The notes under the pieces are model-generated. The model saw only the letters and a list, made by a program, of their open reading frames with translations. It was not told the origin of the DNA and did no database searches. The translations under genes were made by a program, and so were the position numbers. A stretch of DNA of 64,000 bases from CAVXZE01 sp963766175 (lineage in GTDB: Bacteria; Myxococcota_A; UBA9160; UBA6930), in contig CAVXZE010000031.1 in the NCBI GenBank assembly GCA_963766175.1, positions 58,746 to 122,745 on the forward strand. The letters are read 5' to 3'. Positions 33,954 to 42,789 of this stretch are shown here, piece after piece. How positions within the stretch are numbered: position 1 is the stretch's first letter; every line of letters starts with the position of its first letter.

Positions 33954-35206
33954 TCGCGAATCTGGCCGTCCCCGTAGAGAACGAACTTGAGGGTGGTGAG
34001 GCCCTCGAGACCCATGGGACCGAATGCGTGGAGCTTCGAGGTGGAAATACCGATCTCCGCGCCGAGGCCGAGGCGGTAGCCGTCCGCAAAGGCCGTCGAG
34101 CAGTTGATGCCCACCGTTCCTGAGTTGACACGACGCAGGAACTTCTGGCCGTTGGCATAGTCGTTGGTGACGATCACCTCCGTGTGATCCGAGCCGTAGC
34201 GCTGGATGTGGGCGATCGCCTCGTCGAGATCTTCCACCAGACGCACCGCCAGGATCTTGTCCAGGTACTCCTCGCTCCAGTCCGCCTCCGCCGCCGGGAC
34301 CGCCTCGGGGAAGATCTCGCAGGTCCGCTCACAGCCGCGGATCTCGACCCCTTCCTCGTGGAGCGCCTTGAGTACGCCCGGCATCACCGTGTGCGAGGCG
34401 TCGGCGTGGACCAGCAGGGTCTCCAGTCCGTTGCACACCGCGACCTGCCGGATCTTCGAGTCGCGCACGACGGCGGTGGCCATCTCGCCGTCCGCGCTGG
34501 CGTCGATGAAGACGTGGCACACCCCTGCGTCGTGTTTGATCACCGGGATCGTGGAGGTCTCGGTGACCTTGCGGATCAGACCCGATCCGCCCCGCGGAAT
34601 GATCAGGTCGATGAACTCGTCGGCGCGAAGCAGCACGTCGATGACGGAGCGATCGGTGACGGAGACGATGCCGATCGCATCGGCGGGGACGCCCGTCTCG
34701 CCGGCTGCCGCGCGCAGCTCCTCGGCCAGGGCCAGGTTCGAACGGATCGCCTCGGACCCCCCGCGAAGGACCACGGCGTTTCCCGCCTTTACGCACAGGG
34801 CAGCCGCGTCCACGGTCACGTTGGGCCGCGACTCGTAGATGATTCCGATCACACCCAGCGGAATGCGCATGCGACCCACGCGCAGGCCGTTGGGACGCAG
34901 CTTCGCGTCGACGATCTCGCCGACGGGATCCGGGAGGGTCGCGATGGCGCGCAGGCCGTCGACCATGTCCTCCCACTTGCCCCCCTCGAGAGCGAGTCGC
35001 CTCAGCATGGGGGCCGCCAGACCCTTGGCCTCGGCCTCCTCCATGTCCTTCCGGTTCTCGGCGAGGATCTGCTGCCTGGCAGCTTCCAGTCGCTCCGCCG
35101 AGCGCAGGAGCCAGGCGTTCTTCGCGCCGGTGCCGAGATCGGCCAGCGTGCGCGAGGCACTCCTCGCGCGGCTGGCGAGATCACGGATCTGAGCTTCCAG
35201 ATTCAT
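33950..35206 (-). CDS. proA: Gamma-glutamyl phosphate reductase
   Basis: Second step of proline synthesis, NADPH-dependent reduction of glutamyl phosphate to the semialdehyde. The 418 residues match family length. YESRPNVTVDAAALC, the catalytic-cysteine segment QVAVCNGLETLLVH, and TSKLHAFGPMGLEGLTT are conserved. ATG at 35206 (MNLEAQIRDLA) aligns with known starts; an ATG at 35266 would add 20 residues and lies only 15 bp after proB. Follows proB, the upstream enzyme. Confidence 0.96.
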   Translation of the reverse strand: MNLEAQIRDLASRARSASRTLADLGTGAKNAWLLRSAERLEAARQQILAENRKDMEEAEAKGLAAPMLRRLALEGGKWEDMVDGLRAIATLPDPVGEIVDAKLRPNGLRVGRMRIPLGVIGIIYESRPNVTVDAAALCVKAGNAVVLRGGSEAIRSNLALAEELRAAAGETGVPADAIGIVSVTDRSVIDVLLRADEFIDLIIPRGGSGLIRKVTETSTIPVIKHDAGVCHVFIDASADGEMATAVVRDSKIRQVAVCNGLETLLVHADASHTVMPGVLKALHEEGVEIRGCERTCEIFPEAVPAAEADWSEEYLDKILAVRLVEDLDEAIAHIQRYGSDHTEVIVTNDYANGQKFLRRVNSGTVGINCSTAFADGYRLGLGAEIGISTSKLHAFGPMGLEGLTTLKFVLYGDGQIRE

Positions 35207-35281
35207 TTCGTCACTTCGGTTTCCACTCGGCTCGACTTCGATGACTCTCGGCTCGGGCATCCCCAACTGCGGAGGGCGGGG

Positions 35282-36424
35282 TCATCCCTGGACATCGCTG
35301 CCGAGAAGCACGAGGTCGTCGCGATGGATCACCTCGTCTCCGTTCGAATATCCTAGCAGCTGGGTGATCCTCCGCGTGGAGACGCCCTTGATGCGCTTCA
35401 CGTCGGCGGAAGCATAGGCCGCGAGGCCCCGGGCGATCTCGCGTTCGCGCTCGTCCACGCAGGAGACCGGGTCTCCGATGCCAAAGCTCCCGTCGACGGC
35501 GACGATGCCCGCGGGGAGGAGACTCCGGCCCCCCTCCACCAGGGCGCGCGCCGCTCCCTCGTCCACTACCAGGCGTCCCCGCGGATGGGCCGTGAAGGCC
35601 AGCCAGTGCTTGCGGCTGGCCAGCCGGCTTCCGGAGGCGAAGAGGGTTCCGACGGGCTCTCCGGACGCCACCTGCGTGATCACGTTCCGCCTGGCTCCGT
35701 TGCACACAACGGTGGCAGCGCCCGAGCGGGCCGCGCTCTGCGCCGCGGCGAGCTTGGTGACCATGCCCCCGCGTCCGAAGGCGCTGGCGGAGCCGCCGGC
35801 GGCGCGCTCGATCTCCGGGGTGATCGACTCGATGACACCGTAGAGAGGCGGCTTGCGTCTCCTGGGCTCCGGGGGGCGGGTGTGCAGGCCGTCCACGTCC
35901 GTGAGGATCACCAGCAGGTCCGCCGCCACCAGGTTGACCACCGTCGCAGAGAGGCTGTCGTTGTCTCCGAAACGAATTTCTTCGGTGGCGACCGTGTCGT
36001 TCTCGTTCACGACCGGAACGACACCGAGAGACAGCAACGTCAGCAGGGTGCGGCGCGCGTTGAGGAACCGCTCGCGGTCGTCGAGTCCGCTCCGTGTCAC
36101 GAGCACCTGGGCGACCTGCCTTCCATGGCTCGCGAACCGCCTCCGGTAGAGCTCCGAGAGTCCGATCTGGCCGACCGCGGCGGCGGCCTGCTTCTCGGGG
36201 ATCGAGCGGCCCGGGTGGGACCAGCCGAGGGTGCGGCTCCCCATCGCGATCGACCCCGAGCTGACCAGCACCACCTGGCGCCCCGCATCCCAGAGCTCGG
36301 AAACCTGGCGGGCGATTTCCGTGAAGATTCGCCGCCGGAGCGCGCCCCGGTTCGAGAGCACACCGCTTCCGACCTTGACGACGATGCGCCGCGCGTTCTT
36401 CGCGGCCTTGCGAGCTTCAGCCAT
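35282..36424 (-). CDS. proB: Glutamate 5-kinase
   Basis: First and usually feedback-regulated step of proline synthesis. The 380-residue protein has the amino-acid kinase fold (RRIVVKVGSGVLSN, VLVSSGSIAMG, VVPVVNENDTVATEEIRFGDNDSLSA by parts) and a C-terminal PUA domain (GRLVVDEGAARALVEGGRSL, VKRIKGVSTRRI). ATG at 36424 (MAEARKAAKNARR) overlaps the obgE stop by eight bases. ATG at 36445 would also be in frame. Confidence 0.96.
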   Translation of the reverse strand: MAEARKAAKNARRIVVKVGSGVLSNRGALRRRIFTEIARQVSELWDAGRQVVLVSSGSIAMGSRTLGWSHPGRSIPEKQAAAAVGQIGLSELYRRRFASHGRQVAQVLVTRSGLDDRERFLNARRTLLTLLSLGVVPVVNENDTVATEEIRFGDNDSLSATVVNLVAADLLVILTDVDGLHTRPPEPRRRKPPLYGVIESITPEIERAAGGSASAFGRGGMVTKLAAAQSAARSGAATVVCNGARRNVITQVASGEPVGTLFASGSRLASRKHWLAFTAHPRGRLVVDEGAARALVEGGRSLLPAGIVAVDGSFGIGDPVSCVDEREREIARGLAAYASADVKRIKGVSTRRITQLLGYSNGDEVIHRDDLVLLGSDVQG

Positions 36425-37460
36425 CGTTCTCCCTGGCCTCCGCATCGATCGCGCGCACGATGGAGCGCAGCAGATCGCCGATGCCTTCCCCGGTGGCGCC
36501 GGAGATCCGGACCACCTCCCGGCCTCGGGAGCGGAGCGCCGCCTCCGGCTCGCGGAGGACCTCGCGGTCGGCGATCAGGTCGATCTTGTTGAGCGCCACG
36601 ATTTCCATGCGATCCCCGAGCGCTCCGTCGTAGGCTCCCAACTCGTGGCGGATCGAATCGTACTCCGCCAGCAGGTCGCGATCCTCTTGCGCCGGCGTGC
36701 CCACGTCCAGCAGGTGCACCAGGACCCGCGTCCTCTCGATGTGTCGGAGAAAGCGGTCGCCGAGCCCGACGCCCTCGCTCGCGCCCTCGACGAGCCCCGG
36801 AATGTCCGCGACGACGAATCGCCTGTCGTCGAGCGCGGCGACCCCGAGAGCGGGCACCAGGGTTGTGAAAGGATATTCCGCCACCCGGGGGCGGGCGGCC
36901 GAGACGCGGCGAAGCAGCGTCGACTTTCCGGCGTTTGGCGCTCCGACCAGCCCCACGTCGGCCAGCAGCTTCAGGGAGAGTCGCAGTCTGCGCCTCTCGC
37001 CGGGCCTTCCCGGCGTGGCGAAGTCGGGAGTCTGGCGGGTGGGGTTCTTGAAGCGCGCATTGCCGAGTCCTCCGCGCCCGCCGCGGGCGACGACGACGCG
37101 CTGGCCGTCCTCGACGAGATCCGCCAGGAGGGTGTCCGCAGCGTTCGGGTCGAGCTCGTAGACAGCCGTGCCTACCGGAACCCGGGAGACCGAGTCTTCG
37201 CCGCCGGCGCCGGTCCGATCGTTACCGCCGCCGCTGGCGCCGTCACCGGCCTTCAGCTTCGGCCGATACTTCTGGTCCCAGAGGGTGGCGAGACCCCGGT
37301 CGGCGACCAGCACGACGTTGCCACCGCGTCCCCCGTCGCCGCCGTTCGGCCCGCCCCTGGGAATGAACTTCTCGCGGCGGAAAGCGACGATCCCGTCGCC
37401 GCCGTCGCCCCCAATGGCGGTCAGGATCGTCTCGTCGATGAAGGAATCTCGTGACTTCAT
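36417..37460 (-). CDS. obgE: Obg-family GTPase
   Basis: Ribosome-associated GTPase needed for 50S assembly and stress responses. The 347-residue protein has the glycine-rich Obg domain (IGGDGGDGIVAFRREKF, GGPNGGDGGRGGNVVL) and a GTPase domain with GAPNAGKST, the DIPGLVEGASEG G3 region and NKIDLIADRE (G4). There is no long C-terminal OCT domain, as in many Gram-negatives. ATG at 37460. Downstream of rpmA but separated from it by 240 bp holding a large palindromic element. Confidence 0.96.
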   Translation of the reverse strand: MKSRDSFIDETILTAIGGDGGDGIVAFRREKFIPRGGPNGGDGGRGGNVVLVADRGLATLWDQKYRPKLKAGDGASGGGNDRTGAGGEDSVSRVPVGTAVYELDPNAADTLLADLVEDGQRVVVARGGRGGLGNARFKNPTRQTPDFATPGRPGERRRLRLSLKLLADVGLVGAPNAGKSTLLRRVSAARPRVAEYPFTTLVPALGVAALDDRRFVVADIPGLVEGASEGVGLGDRFLRHIERTRVLVHLLDVGTPAQEDRDLLAEYDSIRHELGAYDGALGDRMEIVALNKIDLIADREVLREPEAALRSRGREVVRISGATGEGIGDLLRSIVRAIDAEARENDG

Positions 37461-37467
37461 CGCTGTT

Positions 37468-37651
37468 CAGCCCGCATTTCTCACCAGCTCGCTACTGCGG
37501 CCGCCGATAGCACCGCAGATTCGCGACCTTCTCCCTCCGGTCGCCTCGACGTACTGGCAAGTACGCCTTCGGCCTCCTCCGGTCCGAGGGCCGCGAATCT
37601 GCGGCACTCTCGGCGCCCTCGCTACGCGACCTGGTGAGAAAAGCGGGCTGG
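37468..37651. repeat. Long imperfect palindrome in the obgE-rpmA gap
   Basis: Two arms of about 90 bp are inverted relative to each other around position 37560. The outer parts read CAGCCCGCATTTCTCACCAG on the left and, reversed, CAGCCCGCTTTTCTCACCAG on the right. An inner block CCGCAGATTCGCG is shared exactly. The centre is a perfect small hairpin CGTACT-GGCA-AGTACG. It encodes no plausible protein. Left-arm relatives occur at 1505-1547, 6771-6809 and 23998-24036. Confidence 0.85.
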
Positions 37652-37700
37652 AGCCGGGCCCCGGACAGCCGATCACGCGGAGACGGGTCCCAGGCTGCTC

Positions 37701-37955
37701 CTAATTCGGCGGCTCGATCCTGGCCACGACCTTGCCCCGCGAGCGGCCGTAGGTGACCGTGCCGTCGCAGAGCGCGAACAGGGTGTAGTCCTTGCCGAGA
37801 CCCACGTTCGAGCCAGGATGGATCCGGGTCCCGAGCTGGCGAACCAGGATGTTGCCGGCACGGACGGCTTCACCGCCATAGCGCTTCATGCCGCGGCGCT
37901 GCCCGTTGCTGTCGCGACCGTTGCGCGAGCTTCCCTGTCCCTTCTTGTGCGACAT
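37701..37955 (-). CDS. rpmA: 50S ribosomal protein L27
   Basis: Structural protein near the peptidyl-transferase centre. The 84 residues start MSHKKGQGSSRNGRDSNGQRR, cited only to show the canonical SHKKGxGSSxNGRDS element, and contain GNILVRQLGTRIHPG. No extra N-terminal cleavage peptide of the Firmicute type is present with this start at 37955. It follows rplU by 75 bp. Confidence 0.97.
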   Translation of the reverse strand: MSHKKGQGSSRNGRDSNGQRRGMKRYGGEAVRAGNILVRQLGTRIHPGSNVGLGKDYTLFALCDGTVTYGRSRGKVVARIEPPN

Positions 37956-38030
37956 CTGAGAGTCTCCGCTACCTGCGGCGGCCACCCCGAATTCGGTGGC
38001 GGTTCACCGCGGTGCCTGGTTCTCGATCCG

Positions 38031-38342
38031 CTAGGCCTCGATGGAGTCGACGCGGATCTCGGTGTAGTTCTGTCGATGTCCCATCTTGCGCCGGTAGCCT
38101 TTGCGGCGCTTCATCTTGAAGACGATGATCTTCGGCCCACGCCCCTGATCGGTAATCGTCCCGACGACCTTCACCCCTTCGACCAGGGGTGTGCCTACCC
38201 GGGTCTCGCCCTCGCCTCCCACCAGGAGCACCTGGTCGAGCTCGATGGATTCGCCCACCGCCCCGGGAAGCTTCTCGACGCGCACGGCGTAGCCGGGCGT
38301 CACGCGCACCTGCTTTCCGCCGGTGCGAACCACCGCGTACAT
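38031..38342 (-). CDS. rplU: 50S ribosomal protein L21
   Basis: Binds 23S rRNA. The 103 residues have the canonical MYAVVRTGGKQVRV start and KRRKGYRRKMGHRQNYT. The ATG at 38342 overlaps the rng stop (TGATG); a GTG one codon earlier is also in frame but is inside the rng gene. First ribosomal gene of the rplU-rpmA pair. Confidence 0.97.
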   Translation of the reverse strand: MYAVVRTGGKQVRVTPGYAVRVEKLPGAVGESIELDQVLLVGGEGETRVGTPLVEGVKVVGTITDQGRGPKIIVFKMKRRKGYRRKMGHRQNYTEIRVDSIEA

Positions 38343-40261
38343 CACGATTCCTCTCGTTCCAGGGAACGCTGCATTATCGGGGATTTAACCGTCTCGTCAA
38401 GCGAGGGCGAAGGAGTGGCGAGGCCGGGTTCCGGCTCCACCAGGGGAATCCTTGCCGGCTCGAGGGGCTCCGGGGGAGTCTCCGCTGCCACATCCACTTC
38501 GGGGATCGGGGTTTCGCTTCTGGCCGGCTCGAGGGTCTGGCCCTCGGGGGGCGTCGGCTCGGCATCGCCCACCGGTGGCTCGCCGGGCTCTTCCTCGGGA
38601 GATGTCGGCTCCGAATCGATCACCGGCGGCTCGACGGGCTTCTCCTCTGCGGATGCCGCCTGGGTCTCATCGGCCTCCTTCGCATCCGAGGGCTGCCCCT
38701 CCCCCTCGGCCTTGCTGGAGAGCCAGGGGAGGTCGAGCGCGACGGCGGCGCCCTCGTCGAGAGCGGTGATTTCGAACTGCTCTTGATGCATCTCGCCCCG
38801 GGCGTGGACCTCGATCTCGCGCCCCAGCTCGCGCTCGAGCGACTCCAGGGTTTCTCTCTCCGGCCCCAGGAGCTGCTCGGCGACCCGCCGGTTCACGCTC
38901 ACCGCGATGCGCCGGCCGCAGAAGCGGGGCAGGTCCTTCTTGATCTCCCGCAACACCTTCTGGGCCACGCTGTCTTCGGAGAGCACGTAGCCCTTGCCGC
39001 CGCAGTAGGTGCAGGGCTCGCAGAGCATCTGAACCAGGTTCTCGCGAGTCCGCTTTCGTGTCATCTCCACCAGGCCGAGCTCGGAGATCTTGAGGATGTT
39101 GGTCCTCGCCTTGTCCTGGCGGATCGCGTCCTGAAGCGCCCGGAAGGTCTTCTCCCGGTTCTCGGCGGACTCCATGTCGATCAGGTCGATGATGATGAGC
39201 CCGCCGATGTTGCGGAAGCGGAGCTGCTGGACCACCTCCCGCACGGCCTCGAGGTTGGTCTTGAGGACGGTGTCCTCGAGATCGCGTCTCCCGACGTAGC
39301 GGCCCGTGTTCACGTCGATGGCGGTGAGGGCCTCGCTCTGGTCGATGATCAGATAGCCCCCGGACTTGAGCCAGACCTTGCGGCCCAGATTGGCGTCGAT
39401 CTGGGACTCGGTGCCGAAGTGGTCGAAGATGGGCTCGATTTCTTCGTAGAGCTTGATGCGCGGCTTCGGGGCGGCGACGAAGCGGTCCACGAAGGACTTC
39501 ATCTCGTCATAGGCCGGCCGGGAGTCGACGACGATGCGCTTCGTCTCGGAGTTGGCGAAATCCCTGATCACCCGCAACGGGAGCGAGGGCTCCGTGTAGA
39601 GCGCTTCCGGGGCTCGCACCTGGTCCTTGTGGATCTGCACGTCGTCCCAGACCGCGGTCAGATAGCGGACGTCCGCTTCCAGGTCGGCCTCCCGGGTTCC
39701 CTCGCCGGCCGTGCGAATGATGAAGCCCAGGTCCTGGGGCCGGATGCGGTTGACGATCTCTCGCAGCCTGCGTCGCTCCCGGTCCGATTCGATGCGTCGC
39801 GACACCCCCACCCGCTGCGCCCAGGGCGTGAGCACCAGGTGTCGGCCGGCGATGGACACATGGGAGGTGATCCGCGCTCCCTTGCTCCCAATTGGCTCCT
39901 TGGCGATCTGGACGACGATCTCCTGCCCCTCGCGGAGCAGGCTCTCGATGCTCGGGACGCGGCGTCCTCCCCCGTTGCGGCCGCGGTTTCGGCGTCCCCG
40001 GGGCTCTTCGTCATCCTCCTCGATGCTCTCGATGTTCTCCACGTAGTCGCCGGCGTAGAGGAAGGCGGCCTTCTCTAGTCCGACGTCGACGAAGGCCGCC
40101 TGCATGCCGGGAAGGACCCGGGTCACCCGACCTTTCACGATGCTTCCGGCGACGCTGCGGAGCCTCGCCCGCTCCAAGTGAAGCTCGACGAATTGGCCGT
40201 TCTCCAGGATCGCCACCCGGGTTTCGCCGGGTGTGGCGTTGATCAGGATCTCGTTCTGCAC
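38342..40261 (-). CDS. rng: Ribonuclease E/G family endoribonuclease
   Basis: Single-strand-specific endoribonuclease for rRNA and mRNA processing. The 639-residue protein has an S1 domain (VKGRVTRVLPGMQAAFVDVG; VQIAKEPIGSKGARIT), the catalytic DNase I-like core with LTAIDVNTGRYVG and IIDLIDM (metal-binding aspartates), and the zinc-link CEPCTYCGGKGY. The last ~110 residues are an acidic proline-rich tail (EEKPVEPPVIDSEP), which may serve as a low-complexity scaffold as in RNase E, though it is much shorter than in E. coli Rne. ATG at 40261. Precedes rplU in the classical rng-rplU-rpmA order. Confidence 0.94.
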   Translation of the reverse strand: MQNEILINATPGETRVAILENGQFVELHLERARLRSVAGSIVKGRVTRVLPGMQAAFVDVGLEKAAFLYAGDYVENIESIEEDDEEPRGRRNRGRNGGGRRVPSIESLLREGQEIVVQIAKEPIGSKGARITSHVSIAGRHLVLTPWAQRVGVSRRIESDRERRRLREIVNRIRPQDLGFIIRTAGEGTREADLEADVRYLTAVWDDVQIHKDQVRAPEALYTEPSLPLRVIRDFANSETKRIVVDSRPAYDEMKSFVDRFVAAPKPRIKLYEEIEPIFDHFGTESQIDANLGRKVWLKSGGYLIIDQSEALTAIDVNTGRYVGRRDLEDTVLKTNLEAVREVVQQLRFRNIGGLIIIDLIDMESAENREKTFRALQDAIRQDKARTNILKISELGLVEMTRKRTRENLVQMLCEPCTYCGGKGYVLSEDSVAQKVLREIKKDLPRFCGRRIAVSVNRRVAEQLLGPERETLESLERELGREIEVHARGEMHQEQFEITALDEGAAVALDLPWLSSKAEGEGQPSDAKEADETQAASAEEKPVEPPVIDSEPTSPEEEPGEPPVGDAEPTPPEGQTLEPARSETPIPEVDVAAETPPEPLEPARIPLVEPEPGLATPSPSLDETVKSPIMQRSLEREES

Positions 40262-40680
40262 TGCGTTCTTCCGTTCCGGCGGCGGGCGTTCCCGGCCCCC
40301 TCGGCTTCTGCACTGGCCGCGATCGCGGCGCCTCCGGCATTGGCGAGCCGATTCGGGAGATCGTCGAGTTCAGAACCGCCGGATGGCGGGGCGGGGTCAG
40401 GCGGGAGCTGCAGTCCTCCGGGCGGGCTGCAGTTGGACGGGATCTCTGGCTAACATCCCGAAAAGACACTTGAAGTCGTAGACTCGCACAGGAACTGTCT
40501 CTACGGTCACGACCAGCTCGCCCGAGAGCCCCGTGAAGCACCCCGCCACACGCCCAGCTCACGACACCAGCCCCTGGACCTGCCCCGTCCCCGTCCGGCA
40601 CACTGCACGACACACCGCACCTACGGAAACCCCGCGGGAAGGCCCGGGTCGGACCGTCAAATCTCTCTCCTAGGAGCATC
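40262..40680. other. Divergent intergenic region between rng and selA
   Basis: A 419-bp gap holding the promoters of two divergent units. There is an imperfect inverted pair CTGCAG...CTGCAG (40408-40432) and a good CTAGGAG ribosome-binding site just before selA. I looked for the selenocysteine tRNA here and found no cloverleaf. No ORF with natural codon use was seen. Confidence 0.6.
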
Positions 40681-42123
40681 ATGGATCAGAGCAGCAAGGT
40701 CAACCCGTCATTTCGCCCCGATGATTCCAGTGAGACGAAGGACGACTCGAGACAGGTGGATCCCCGTCGGGGACTCCCCGGCGTGGACCGGCTGGCCCGG
40801 GAGATGACCCGTCGCGCCCCGGACCTGCCCGACTGGAGCCTCCTCGAGGGCGCCCGGCGGGCGGTGGCCGAGGCTCGGGAGCGGATTTCCCGGGGGGAGA
40901 ACCCTTCGCTCGATCTCGCCGCTCGGGCTCTTCACCTAGCCGCGGCCCTGCACAGGCCCAGCCCCACCCGGGTGATCAATGCCACCGGTGTCGTCCTGCA
41001 TACCAATCTGGGTCGGGCCGTCTTGGCTCCCGGGGCCGCTCGGGCAGCTGCAGAGGCCGCCGCCGCCTACTCGGACCTGGAGTTCGACCTCGAGAGCGGA
41101 GAGCGCGGCGATCGCCTGGCCCGGGTCGGGACGCTGCTCCGTCTGCTTTCCGGGGCGGAGGCCGCGATGGCGGTCAACAACAATGCGGCGGCGGTCCTCC
41201 TCGCTGTGAACAGCCTGGGAAGGGGGCGCGAGGTGGTGGTTTCCCGGGGCGAGCTGGTGGAGATCGGCGGCTCCTTCCGGGTGCCCGAGATCCTGGTCCA
41301 GGCGGGCGTGCGCCTGGTCGAGGTGGGAACCACGAACCGGACCCATCCAGAGGATTACCGCGGTGCGATCGGCGCGGAGACCGGACTCCTGCTGAAGGTG
41401 CACCGGAGCAACTTCGAGCAGCGGGGCTTCGTGACCGAGGTGGAGCTGCCCGCCCTGGTGGAGATCGGCCGGGAGGCCGGGATCCCCGTGGTGGAGGATC
41501 TGGGCAGCGGAACCCTGCTCGATTTTCGTGCAGAGGGCCTGCCGCCCGAGTCCTTCGCCCCGGCTCGCCTCGCCAGCGGTGTCGACCTGGTCTGCTTCTC
41601 CGGGGACAAGCTTCTCGGTGGACCCCAGGCGGGCATCGTTCTCGGGACCGAGGAGGCGGTGCGCAGTCTCCGGCGCAATCCCCTGGCGCGCGCACTTCGG
41701 CTCGACAAGATGAGCCTGGCGGCGCTCGACTGGACCCTTCGCGCGGTCGCCGAGGGGCGCGCAGCGCAGGAGATTCCGACGCTGCGCCAGCTCGGCGAGC
41801 CACTCGCCGCGGTGGAAAAGAGGGCGCGGGAGCTCCTGGCCCTGATCGACGAGGTGGCCGACGCCCGCATCACGGTGGAGCTGGAGGAGACCCGGGCACC
41901 GGTGGGAGGTGGTTCGGTTCCCGGCTTCGAGCTCCCGAGCCGCGCGGTGACGCTACGCGGAGCCATCGGCGCGGAGCAGCTCTGTTCCGCGCTCCGCCGC
42001 GGACCGGTTCCGGTGCTCGCTCGGGTCCGGGACGACCGCGTGCAGCTCGACGTGCGCACCCTCCTGCCGGGGGACGAGGCCGTCGTGGCGTCGGCGCTCC
42101 GGTGCGCCCTCGCGGATCTCTGA
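40681..42123 (+). CDS. selA: L-seryl-tRNA(Sec) selenium transferase
   Basis: PLP enzyme that turns Ser-tRNA(Sec) into Sec-tRNA(Sec) using selenophosphate. The 480 residues match bacterial SelA. TRVINATGVVLHTNLGRA, AMAVNNNAAAVLL, VGTTNRTHPEDY and the PLP-lysine segment VCFSGDKLLGGPQAG (Lys310) are conserved. The presence of selA implies this organism makes selenoproteins; selB, selD and selC are not in the window. ATG at 40681 with CTAGGAG upstream. A hairpin with a short T-run follows the stop. Confidence 0.96.
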   Translation: MDQSSKVNPSFRPDDSSETKDDSRQVDPRRGLPGVDRLAREMTRRAPDLPDWSLLEGARRAVAEARERISRGENPSLDLAARALHLAAALHRPSPTRVINATGVVLHTNLGRAVLAPGAARAAAEAAAAYSDLEFDLESGERGDRLARVGTLLRLLSGAEAAMAVNNNAAAVLLAVNSLGRGREVVVSRGELVEIGGSFRVPEILVQAGVRLVEVGTTNRTHPEDYRGAIGAETGLLLKVHRSNFEQRGFVTEVELPALVEIGREAGIPVVEDLGSGTLLDFRAEGLPPESFAPARLASGVDLVCFSGDKLLGGPQAGIVLGTEEAVRSLRRNPLARALRLDKMSLAALDWTLRAVAEGRAAQEIPTLRQLGEPLAAVEKRARELLALIDEVADARITVELEETRAPVGGGSVPGFELPSRAVTLRGAIGAEQLCSALRRGPVPVLARVRDDRVQLDVRTLLPGDEAVVASALRCALADL

Positions 42124-42142
42124 GCCCGCGCAGCGGGCCTTT
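42124..42142 (+). terminator. Intrinsic-terminator-like hairpin after selA
   Basis: A 6-bp perfect stem GCCCGC/GCGGGC with a GCA loop is followed by CTTT, one base after the selA stop. Short, but well placed to end selA transcription before the HNH gene. Confidence 0.5.
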
Positions 42143-42192
42143 CGAATGGAAAGGCGCCTCCCGTTCGGTTAGGGTTGAACTGGCCGGTCAGC

Positions 42193-42789
42193 ATGTTGAA
42201 CTCGAGCGTCCTCGTACTCAATCGTTCGTATCTTCCGATTCACGTCACCTCGGTGCGTCGGGCCTTCTCGCTTCTCTATCAGGGGATCGCACGAGCCGTC
42301 GACGCGGAGTACCAGACCTTCGATTTCGACGGCTGGCGCCAGCTCGCTGTAGCCCGGGACATGGACTCGATCGGGACGGCTGGCGGCCGCGTCCGGGTCC
42401 CGCGAGTGATCGTGCTGATCGCCTTCGATCGTCTGCCCAAGCGCCACGTGCGTTTCAGCCGCATCAATCTCATGGCTCGCGACAACTTCCGGTGTCAGTA
42501 CTGTGGCAGCAGGCCATCCCGGTCGGAGCTGAATCTCGACCACGTGGTTCCCCGCTCCCTGGGAGGCCACAGCACCTGGGAGAACGTCGTCACCAGCTGC
42601 GTCGACTGCAACCGGCGCAAGGGTGGGCGAACGCCGAAACAGGCCCAGATGCTCCTGCGACGCCGCCCGGTTCGCCCGCGGTGGACACCCCTGGCAAATC
42701 TGATGCTCTCCACCGTGCGCTACCAAGAATGGCGCCCCTATCTGAATGTCGTCGACGCGTCCTACTGGAACGTCGAGCTCGCGGAATAG
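42193..42789 (+). CDS. HNH endonuclease-family protein
   Basis: A 198-residue protein of the widespread stand-alone HNH family (McrA-like domain) whose members begin MLNSSVLVLNRSYLPIHVTS-like text. The nuclease centre has FRCQYCGSRPSRSELNLDHVVPRSLGGHSTWENVV (key parts CQYC, LDHVVPRSLGG, and CVDCNRRKGG), so both zinc pairs and the catalytic His are present. ATG at 42193 is preferred over TTG at 42175 by family start. Function of this family is not settled; DNA repair or maintenance is usually assumed. The MinD-like gene overlaps its end. Confidence 0.88.
   Translation: MLNSSVLVLNRSYLPIHVTSVRRAFSLLYQGIARAVDAEYQTFDFDGWRQLAVARDMDSIGTAGGRVRVPRVIVLIAFDRLPKRHVRFSRINLMARDNFRCQYCGSRPSRSELNLDHVVPRSLGGHSTWENVVTSCVDCNRRKGGRTPKQAQMLLRRRPVRPRWTPLANLMLSTVRYQEWRPYLNVVDASYWNVELAE

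Noticed and set aside
40262..40680. Selenocysteine tRNA (selC) next to selA
   Set aside because: No cloverleaf, UCA anticodon loop or T-arm could be found in the gap on either strand.
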